Translations under genes and position numbers: made by a program | Assembly: GCA_035622755.1 (NCBI GenBank) | Contig: DASPUU010000066.1 | Span: forward strand, 1-11,592 | Direction: 5' to 3' | Length of the DNA: 11,592 nucleotides | Source: JADGRA01 sp035622755 | GTDB lineage: Bacteria > Myxococcota > Myxococcia > Myxococcales > Myxococcaceae | The notes under the pieces: model-generated | Database searches by the model: none | What the model was told of the DNA's origin: nothing | Seen by the model: only the letters and a program-made list of their open reading frames with translations | Part shown: one piece after another, positions 1 through 4,661 of the stretch | Position numbering within the stretch: position 1 is the stretch's first letter | Layout of the letters: every line of letters starts with the position of its first letter

Positions 1-87
1 ATCATCGTCGTCCCCACCGACGGCGAGGCGGGCTTCGAGCCGCTCGACCTCAAGGGAGCGCTGAAGCGCTTCGACGTGAAGGAATGA
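1..87 (+). CDS. 3' end of a probable SPFH/band-7 family protein (5' truncated by window)
   Basis: Frame 1 is open from the first base to a TGA at 85-87, giving 28 residues that begin IIVVPTDGEAGF and end FDVKE. The tail aligns by eye with the C-terminus of the next gene. Both carry (V/L)PT, then about five residues, then G(F/V), an L(D/N)L triplet and a final short helix with leucines. The downstream product is clearly an SPFH protein, so this is most likely a paralogous SPFH subunit, in the manner of HflK/HflC-type pairs. The stop overlaps an ATG at 84 and lies just before the better ATG at 93, so the two genes are probably co-transcribed and translationally coupled. The family call is inference from only 28 residues; that a real CDS ends here is more secure. 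Confidence 0.6.
   Translation: MIVVPTDGEAGFEPLDLKGALKRFDVKE
78..83 (+). promoter_or_regulatory. Shine-Dalgarno that favours the ATG at 93 over the ATG at 84
   Basis: GAAGGA at 78-83 directly abuts the ATG at 84, too close to serve it. It sits 9 nt upstream of the ATG at 93, a workable spacing. This supports start 93 for the SPFH lipoprotein, with the ribosome site lying inside the end of the upstream gene. Confidence 0.5.
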
Positions 88-92
88 GCCCG

Positions 93-1142
93 ATGCCCCG
101 CCGCCCGGTCCTCGCCCTGTGCCTGCTCGCCCTTCCCCTCAGCGCCTGCACCTGCCACTCCACCGGCAGCACCGAGGTGGGCGTGCTCACCAAGAAGGTG
201 GCCCTGGGCGGGCTGTACGGGAGGCCCGGGGTCCAGCCGGAGATCTACGCGCCGGGCGCCAACTACTTCTTTCCCGCCCTCATCACCGACTGGAACACCT
301 TCGACGTCTCCCTGCAGAACCTGGCCATGGTCAGGGACCCGGCGCGCGGCGACCGGACCGGCGAGGACGACCTGAGCTTCAAGACGGTGGACGGCAACGA
401 CGTCCGGGTGGACGTCACCGTCGCCTGGCAGGTCGACCCGAAGCGGGCCCCCTATCTCCTGAACAAGGTCGGGGAGAACGTGACCGAGGTGAAGGAGAAG
501 CTCGTCCGTCCGGCCTGCCGGAGCATCGTCCGCGACGTCCTCAACGAGCTCCGGAGCGAGGAGTTCTACGTCTCGGAGAAGCGTTTCGCCAAGGCGGCCG
601 AGGCGCGGGATCGCCTCCAGGCCGTGCTCGAGCCGGAGGGCGTGGTCGTGCGCCAGGTGATCCTCGGCGAGCACCGCTTCAATCCGGACTACGAGAAGGT
701 CATCCGCGACAAGAAGCTGGCCGAGCAGAACAGCGAGCGGATGCGCAGCGAGGCCCGGGCCGCGGCCGAGCAGTGGAAGAGCGAGCTGGAGAAGGCCAAG
801 GGCACCGTCTCGCAGCAGCTGGCCGCTGCCGCCGGCGCCCTGGACACCGCCCGCCTCGGCGCGGACGCGAGCTACGTCCAGAGCCAGAAGCAGGCCGAGG
901 CCATCGTCGCCGAGCGCAAGGCGCACGCCGAGGCGGTGCGCAAGCAGAACGAGGCGCTGGCCGGAAGCGGCGGCCGGGCCCTGGTCAAGCTGCGCATCGC
1001 CGAGGCGCTGGCCGGTAAGCAGCTCGTCTTCCTCCCCACCGGCAAGAGCGGGGTGGGGGTTCAGACGTTGAACCTCAATCAGCTCCTCGGGGCGCTCTCG
1101 GCCGGGGCGGAGCCTCCGGCGGCGCCGCCCCCCGCGCCGTAG
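93..1142 (+). CDS. SPFH/band-7 (prohibitin-like) domain lipoprotein
   Basis: Starting at ATG 93 this is a 349-residue protein; an alternative ATG at 84 adds MSP. The first 19 residues form a short lipoprotein signal: basic n-region (PRRP), hydrophobic core, and lipobox LPLSAC with Cys19 as the predicted acylation site. A band-7 domain follows at roughly residues 25-210, with typical elements such as VGVLTKK, the GANYFFP region, a DGNDVRVDVTVAWQV strand pair and a VREQI-like strand (VVVRQVILGEHRFNP). A long Ala/Glu/Lys/Gln-rich coiled coil runs at about 210-310, then a strand near LVFLPTG and a Pro/Ala tail. SPFH proteins form large membrane-associated ring or cage oligomers that organise membranes and control proteases. 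Here lipid, rather than an N-terminal membrane helix, would be the anchor. Substrate and membrane (inner or outer) are unknown. It probably pairs with the partial gene upstream. Confidence 0.85.
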   Translation: MPRRPVLALCLLALPLSACTCHSTGSTEVGVLTKKVALGGLYGRPGVQPEIYAPGANYFFPALITDWNTFDVSLQNLAMVRDPARGDRTGEDDLSFKTVDGNDVRVDVTVAWQVDPKRAPYLLNKVGENVTEVKEKLVRPACRSIVRDVLNELRSEEFYVSEKRFAKAAEARDRLQAVLEPEGVVVRQVILGEHRFNPDYEKVIRDKKLAEQNSERMRSEARAAAEQWKSELEKAKGTVSQQLAAAAGALDTARLGADASYVQSQKQAEAIVAERKAHAEAVRKQNEALAGSGGRALVKLRIAEALAGKQLVFLPTGKSGVGVQTLNLNQLLGALSAGAEPPAAPPPAP

Positions 1143-1158
1143 CCGGGCGCCCGCCCGG
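1143..1158 (+). terminator. GC hairpin directly after the SPFH stop
   Basis: CCGGGC / GCCC / GCCCGG is a perfect inverted repeat that starts at the base after the TAG stop. There is no T-tract after it, so it is not a canonical intrinsic terminator. Position and symmetry suggest a transcript-end structure between convergent genes, but such palindromes also arise by chance at this G+C. Confidence 0.3.
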
Positions 1159-1205
1159 GGCCGGCCAGAGCGCAGGCCGCGACCCCGGAGGCGCGAGCTC
1201 TGCCG

Positions 1206-1226
1206 GGCGCCGCTCTCCGCAGCGCC
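1206..1226 (-). terminator. GC hairpin after the stop of the 1233-1634 gene
   Basis: Read on the minus strand the transcript forms GGCGCUGC, loop GGAGA, GCGGCGCC: an 8-bp stem with one G-U pair, beginning 6 nt past the TGA. No U-tract follows. With the hairpin at 1143-1158 it gives one structure per gene in this convergent gap. Confidence 0.35.
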
Positions 1227-1232
1227 GTCCGC

Positions 1233-1634
1233 TCAGTTCCCGGCGGCTTTCGCTGCCTTGGCTGCCTTCTTGGCCTGGGCGGCGACGGCCTTGCAGGAGT
1301 CGCTGAGGTTGGCCTCGTTCTTCTTCAGGCACTGGAAGATCCGCCCCTGACCCTTCTCCACGCCGGCGCAGAACTTCTCCACGTCGCCCTTGCACGCGTT
1401 GTAGATGGCCTCGGCCTTGGTCTTGATCTCGTCCTTGCAGGCCGCCGAGACCTGATCCGACTTCTCCTCGAGGCAGGCGATGATGCGCATGTGCCCGGGC
1501 TGGATCCCCGGACAGAGCTTCTTGACGTCGGCCTGGCAGGGCTTGCCCGGCTCACCCTGGGCGAAGGCCAGAGGTGCGGCGAGAAGGGTGACGGCGCCGA
1601 CGAGCGCGGACCAGAAAGTCGAACGGCTGGACAT
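1233..1634 (-). CDS. Secreted cysteine-rich GLG1-type repeat protein, copy 1
   Basis: A 133-residue protein with a Sec signal peptide (hydrophobic residues 8-24, cleavage probably after AFA at 25). The mature part holds two repeats of the Cys_rich_FGFR/GLG1 type (Pfam PF00839), first known from the eukaryotic Golgi protein GLG1. Cysteines lie at 33, 41, 54, 66 and again at 81, 89, 102, 114, an exact 48-residue period with identical spacing (8, 13, 12). Each repeat reads approximately C..DV.K.C.G...G...I..CL......S..C. The eight cysteines presumably form disulfides in the periplasm or outside the cell. The tail is an Ala/Lys-rich helix. The ATG is supported by GGGAGG 4 nt upstream. Function is unknown; no catalytic motif is seen. 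The neighbouring gene at 1767-2201 is a paralogue. Confidence 0.85.
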   Translation of the reverse strand: MSSRSTFWSALVGAVTLLAAPLAFAQGEPGKPCQADVKKLCPGIQPGHMRIIACLEEKSDQVSAACKDEIKTKAEAIYNACKGDVEKFCAGVEKGQGRIFQCLKKNEANLSDSCKAVAAQAKKAAKAAKAAGN

Positions 1635-1638
1635 GATG

Positions 1639-1644
1639 CCTCCC
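1639..1644 (-). promoter_or_regulatory. Shine-Dalgarno for cysteine-rich copy 1
   Basis: On the minus strand GGGAGG is followed by four bases (CATC) and the ATG at 1634-1632. The spacing is a little short but the match is strong, and it fixes the start. Confidence 0.6.
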
Positions 1645-1709
1645 GGGGGGGTGCGGTGCGCGACGGGAGCGGCATCCAGACGACCTGGCTCGGCCCCGCC
1701 GGGCCCGGC

Positions 1710-1737
1710 AGGTTAGGCGCCGCCCCGGGGTTGTCCA
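1710..1737 (-). promoter_or_regulatory. Possible promoter of cysteine-rich copy 1
   Basis: On the minus strand TGGACA (complement of 1732-1737) is followed after 16 nt by TAACCT (complement of 1710-1715). The -35 fits sigma-70 well; the -10 is weak. Transcription from here would give a leader of about 70 nt before the ATG at 1634 and would allow this gene to be read separately from its paralogue upstream. Confidence 0.2.
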
Positions 1738-1744
1738 GCGAATT

Positions 1745-1762
1745 CGGCGTCAGCCAGCGCCG
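1745..1762 (-). terminator. Weak hairpin after the stop of cysteine-rich copy 2
   Basis: CGGCG (1745-1749) and CGCCG (1758-1762) can pair around an 8-nt loop, starting 4 nt past the stop of the 1767-2201 gene on the minus strand. It is short and has no U-tract, so read-through into copy 1 remains possible. Confidence 0.15.
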
Positions 1763-1766
1763 GTGG

Positions 1767-2201
1767 TCACTTCGAGGCGGGCGGTTGAGCCGCCGGCGGC
1801 GGACCGCGCTTGCCCTGGTGCGCCGCCTTGCAGGCGTCGCTCAGCTCGTTCTGGTGCTGGCGGAGGCACTGCATCACCTGGCCGCCGCCCTGTGGAACGT
1901 TGGAGCAGAACTTCTCCACGTCGGGCTGGCAGGCCTGGCGAGCGGCCTCGGCCTTCGCCTTGCGGGCGTCGATCTGCGCCTTGCACGCCGCGGAGAGCTT
2001 GTCCTGCTGGCTGTCCAGGCACTGGGCGATGGCCTTGTGCGCCTCAGGTCCGGGCTGAACGTTGGGACAGAGGGCAGCGATGTCGTCCCGGCAGGCTCCG
2101 CCCTGCTTCGGCGGCGGGCCCCCCTCGGCGAGGGCCAGGGGGGCGACGAGGAAGGCGGCTGCACCGAGGAGTGCGCCGAGGTGAGAGCGTGATGCAGTCA
2201 T
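1767..2201 (-). CDS. Secreted cysteine-rich GLG1-type repeat protein, copy 2
   Basis: A 144-residue paralogue of the 1233-1634 product. The signal peptide has its hydrophobic core at residues 8-24, with cleavage likely after ALA at 25. A Pro/Gly linker (GGPPPKQGG) follows, then two PF00839-like repeats. Cysteines lie at 37, 45, 61, 73 (spacing 8, 16, 12) and 91, 99, 112, 124 (8, 13, 12), so repeat 1 has a three-residue insertion (near PGPEAHK) relative to the other three repeats in the pair. The C-terminus is Pro/Ala-rich instead of the Ala/Lys helix of copy 1. It is probably disulfide-bonded and exported. The two genes lie head to tail, 132 bp apart, and look like a local duplication. Function is unknown. 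The start is supported by GGAGG 7 nt upstream. Confidence 0.85.
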   Translation of the reverse strand: MTASRSHLGALLGAAAFLVAPLALAEGGPPPKQGGACRDDIAALCPNVQPGPEAHKAIAQCLDSQQDKLSAACKAQIDARKAKAEAARQACQPDVEKFCSNVPQGGGQVMQCLRQHQNELSDACKAAHQGKRGPPPAAQPPASK

Positions 2202-2208
2202 GCGTGGG

Positions 2209-2213
2209 CCTCC
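2209..2213 (-). promoter_or_regulatory. Shine-Dalgarno for cysteine-rich copy 2
   Basis: GGAGG on the minus strand sits 7 nt before the ATG at 2201-2199. This is ideal spacing and confirms the start used. Confidence 0.65.
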
Positions 2214-2244
2214 GTGTGTCCAGTGTCAGAACCCCTCCGTCGAA

Positions 2245-2263
2245 GCCCCGGTTAAGCCGGGGC
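2245..2263. promoter_or_regulatory. Perfect inverted repeat in a divergent promoter region
   Basis: GCCCCGG, TTAAG, CCGGGGC is a 7-bp perfect inverted repeat with a 5-base A/T-rich centre. It lies in the 108-bp gap between the divergent genes starting at 2201 (minus) and 2310 (plus). It could be an operator, or a hairpin in the 5' leader of the minus-strand gene. There is no T-tract to suggest a terminator. Confidence 0.3.
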
Positions 2264-2309
2264 GCGGTGGTTCCGCGGGTGCGCTCCATTACACTCGCCG
2301 GCGCCCCAG

Positions 2310-4127
2310 ATGCCCCGCCGCCCGCCTCCTCCCGCCCTGGTGCTGGCCGATTCGCCGCTGCGTCGGCGGCTCGGCGAGCTGCGTGCCGAGGCGGAGTCGC
2401 TGCGGGATGCGGTGGGCGCGCTGGACTTGGAGATCGAGACGCTGCGCACCACCCTGGCCGTGTTCGACGCCCGGGTCCGGGGAGAGCTCCGGGAGCCCCA
2501 CGCGCTCCTCTCTCGCATCGAGGCGGTGGTCCGTCACCTGGAGCGCTGGGCGGAGCTGCTCGTCACCGCTCCTCGGGCGGAGGTGGCGCGGCGGGGCCGG
2601 CGGCTCGATGCCCGCCGGCGGCGCCAGCTCCGGATCCGGTCGGAGGACGACGCCCCGGAGCCGGCGGAGGCCCTGCCGGCGTCGGAGGAGGCGAGCGAGC
2701 TCAAGTCGCTCTACCGGCGCCTCGCCCGCCGCCATCACCCGGACCTGGCTCGGGACGAGGAGGAGCAGCTCCGCGCCGCCGGCCTCATGTCCCGCATCAA
2801 CGCGCTCTACCGGGCCGGGGACCTGGCCGGTCTGCGGGCGCTGGCCGACCAGGCGCTGGGGGCCGAGGCGGAAGACGAAGGGCTCTCGCTGGAGCGCGAG
2901 GTCGAGCTCCTGGCCGAGCGCTGCACGCGCTTCCGGGCGGTCCTGGAGGGGCTGGAGGAGGAGCTCGCCTCCCTCGAGGACTGTCTCACCTCCCGCCTCT
3001 GGCGGGCGGTGCAGGCACGGGAGGCGGACGGAGTCGACGCCTTCGCCGAGCTCCGCGCCGAGCTGGCGGACCGCGCCAGCCGGTCCTACGACGACGTCCG
3101 GGCCGCCAGCCGGACCCTGGAGGAGGCCGTGCGCCGCTACAACCGCAATGCCACCGAGCTGGACGCCGCCCGTGCCCGGACGATGGGGCGGAGCTTCGAC
3201 GCCCACCTCCGCCAGCCGCTGGTGCGACTCTCGCTCGAGTCGCTGGCCACGATGCGCGCCTCGCGCGAGGTCCGGGCGCGAGCCGACTGGCTGGTGGAAC
3301 AGTCGGACGCTCGTCCAGGGCTGGTCCGGCTGGTGCTCTTCACCTACGCCTCCGAGCTCGTCCCCCACGGGCTGGAAGGCCTGGCCACCCTCGAGGCGGT
3401 GCGGGAGCGATTCGTCGGCCACCCGCGAGAGGTCTCCGGGCGGCTCGAGGAGATCCTCGTCGACGCGGCCGACCTGGTGGAGCTGGGGGTCAAGAGGGCC
3501 GGCCCGCGGACGGTGCAGACCGGGCTCATGTTCCGGGACCGCACCCTGGCCGAGGCCGTCCCGCTCGCCCTCCGGAGCCATGCCCTCCGGGAGGAATTCC
3601 GCGGCGTCCTCGCCACCCTGGGGGACCGGGTGCGGTGCCCGGAGTGCCGGAAGGACGTCTTTGCCCTGCCGCTCTACCGGCTGCGGGGGCTGGACGATCT
3701 CCACGCCTCGGCCTGCCCGGGCTGCGGCCACGTGCTGAAGAGCTACTGGATGCCGCGCGGCAAGGACGTGCAGGCGGTGCTCAACGACGCCTTCCTGGAC
3801 CTGGAGCTGCTCACCGAGTGGACCTTCCGGCTCGGGCGGGCCTCGGTCAGCACCCAGCTCCTCCCCGGGCAGCTCGACTCCCTGACCGTCGCCGGGCTGA
3901 GAAAGCGCTTCGTGGACGACGTCCTCCTCCGGCACGGGGTGGAGGTGCCGGAGCGCGAGGTGAGGCTCCTCCAGGGCCGTGCTCCGGCGCCCGGCGCGCG
4001 CGTCCTCGCCGACTGCGAGGTCCGGACCTTCATCGTGGCCTTCGGCCCGGGCGCCCCGATGTCCGTCGCCGAGGCGCTGGAGCGCGTGCGCTACCGCATC
4101 CGGACCCGGTTCCGGCCGGAGGACTAG
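2310..4127 (+). CDS. J-domain-like protein with coiled coils and C-terminal zinc ribbon
   Basis: A 605-residue cytoplasmic protein with no signal peptide or membrane segment. A heptad-rich helix spans about residues 15-60. A J-domain-like segment at about 131-180 has a basic helix II (LKSLYRRLARRHHPDL), the HPD triplet at 143-145, and a helix III ending in the INALYRAGDLAGL pattern. Further acidic/leucine coiled coil runs at about 190-235. A zinc ribbon has C443-x2-C446 and C469-x2-C472, and a distinct domain of about 130 residues follows to the end. HPD is the motif by which J-proteins stimulate Hsp70 ATPase, so an Hsp70 co-chaperone role is plausible. Helix I of the J domain and a Gly/Phe region are not evident, and this is not DnaJ itself. 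The ATG at 2310 lacks a clear Shine-Dalgarno; GTG 2340 is an alternative. The client is unknown. Confidence 0.75.
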   Translation: MPRRPPPPALVLADSPLRRRLGELRAEAESLRDAVGALDLEIETLRTTLAVFDARVRGELREPHALLSRIEAVVRHLERWAELLVTAPRAEVARRGRRLDARRRRQLRIRSEDDAPEPAEALPASEEASELKSLYRRLARRHHPDLARDEEEQLRAAGLMSRINALYRAGDLAGLRALADQALGAEAEDEGLSLEREVELLAERCTRFRAVLEGLEEELASLEDCLTSRLWRAVQAREADGVDAFAELRAELADRASRSYDDVRAASRTLEEAVRRYNRNATELDAARARTMGRSFDAHLRQPLVRLSLESLATMRASREVRARADWLVEQSDARPGLVRLVLFTYASELVPHGLEGLATLEAVRERFVGHPREVSGRLEEILVDAADLVELGVKRAGPRTVQTGLMFRDRTLAEAVPLALRSHALREEFRGVLATLGDRVRCPECRKDVFALPLYRLRGLDDLHASACPGCGHVLKSYWMPRGKDVQAVLNDAFLDLELLTEWTFRLGRASVSTQLLPGQLDSLTVAGLRKRFVDDVLLRHGVEVPEREVRLLQGRAPAPGARVLADCEVRTFIVAFGPGAPMSVAEALERVRYRIRTRFRPED

Positions 4128-4132
4128 GGGAG

Positions 4133-4147
4133 CGGGCGTGGCGCCCG
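4133..4147 (+). terminator. GC hairpin just after the J-domain gene
   Basis: CGGGCG, loop TGG, CGCCCG forms a 6-bp perfect stem starting 5 nt after the TAG at 4125-4127. It has no T-tract. It lies in the 62-bp gap between convergent genes and may mark the transcript end. Confidence 0.3.
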
Positions 4148-4175
4148 GCGCCTCGCCGCCCTGCCCGGCCCCGCG

Positions 4176-4189
4176 CCGGACCGCTCCGG
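4176..4189 (-). terminator. GC hairpin directly after the GGQ-protein stop
   Basis: CCGGA, GCGG, TCCGG (minus-strand reading) begins at the base after the TGA that ends at 4190. The stem is 5 bp, without a U-tract. It mirrors the hairpin at 4133-4147 in the same convergent gap. Confidence 0.25.
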
Positions 4190-4585
4190 TCAGTCGTCGC
4201 CGCGGCCCCGGCGCTCTACCTTTCTCCGGGCCCGGTGCCGCTTCTGGCGGAGCCGCCGCTCCTCGGACGCCCGGGTGGGCCGCGTGGGGCGGCGCGGGCG
4301 AGGGACGTGCGCCAGGGCGCGCAGGGCGCCGCGGAGCCTCCGCAGCGCGGTGCCCCGGTTCAGGGCCTGGCTCCGCCGCTCGGTGGCCGTGACCGCCACG
4401 CCGGTGGGCAGGTGGACCAGCCGGACGGCGGTGGCGGCCTTGTTCCGGTGCTGCCCACCCGGTCCGCTTCCGACGAAGAAGGATTCCAGGCAGGCAGCGA
4501 GCAGCCCCCGGTCATCGAGCCGCAGTGCCTCCGCCGCCTCCCGTCGCCGCTCGGAGAGGGCGTCGCCGCTGTCCCTTGCTGCCAA
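4190..4585 (-). CDS. Short GGQ-domain release-factor-like protein (probable ribosome-rescue hydrolase)
   Basis: From the TTG at 4585 this is 131 residues. The core GSGPGGQHRNK has the GGQ at 43-45, the universal release-factor motif that triggers peptidyl-tRNA hydrolysis in the ribosomal peptidyl-transferase centre. The conserved PTGV and ERRSQALNR elements follow. The codon-recognition domains of RF1/RF2 are absent, so it should act without a stop codon, as ArfB/YaeJ and mitochondrial MTRFR (C12orf65) do. The last 35 residues are very basic and include RRPTRPTRAS-x2-RRL, which resembles the tail ArfB inserts into the empty mRNA channel. The helical insertion that ArfB carries between its GGQ and RSQ segments is missing, so this is not a standard ArfB. 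GTG 4609 is an alternative start. It is divergent from the UvrA-like gene, with a 76-bp gap. Confidence 0.85.
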   Translation of the reverse strand: MAARDSGDALSERRREAAEALRLDDRGLLAACLESFFVGSGPGGQHRNKAATAVRLVHLPTGVAVTATERRSQALNRGTALRRLRGALRALAHVPRPRRPTRPTRASEERRLRQKRHRARRKVERRGRGDD

Positions 4586-4661
4586 CGTCCCCTCCCTCGG
4601 CGGACCCACCCGGGTGAGCGCCGGCGCGCCGGTTCCGCTATTTACCCTCCTCCCGCCGCCG
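4586..4661. promoter_or_regulatory. Divergent control region between the GGQ-protein and UvrA-like genes
   Basis: This 76-bp gap must hold both promoters, unless they lie inside the genes. It contains a perfect 12-bp palindrome, CCGGCGCGCCGG, at 4621-4632. Next to it is the only A/T-rich patch nearby, CTATTTAC around 4638-4645, a weak -10 candidate on either strand (TATTTA on plus, TAAATA on minus). No convincing -35 is seen. The UvrA-like ATG has no Shine-Dalgarno. Confidence 0.3.
4591..4598 (-). promoter_or_regulatory. Shine-Dalgarno supporting the TTG start of the GGQ protein
   Basis: The minus strand reads GAGGGAGG, five further bases, then TTG at 4585-4583. The in-frame GTG at 4609 has no such site, so the TTG is preferred. 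Confidence 0.45.

Noticed and set aside
1698..1709. Palindrome GCCGGGCCCGGC in the gap between the two cysteine-rich genes
   Set aside because: A pure G/C palindrome is expected often at this composition. It has no T-tract or other context, so no function is assigned.
1491..2192. A 233-residue plus-strand frame opposite the cysteine-rich genes
   Set aside because: It consists of Leu/Ala/Arg/Gly antisense of the cysteine-repeat codons. The minus-strand frames have signal peptides, Shine-Dalgarno sites and regular cysteines.
4275..4661. Upstream in-frame extension of the UvrA-like protein
   Set aside because: The frame is open for 129 more codons, but that stretch is Arg/Ala/Ser-rich, lies opposite the GGQ gene, and UvrA homology begins exactly at the ATG at 4662.
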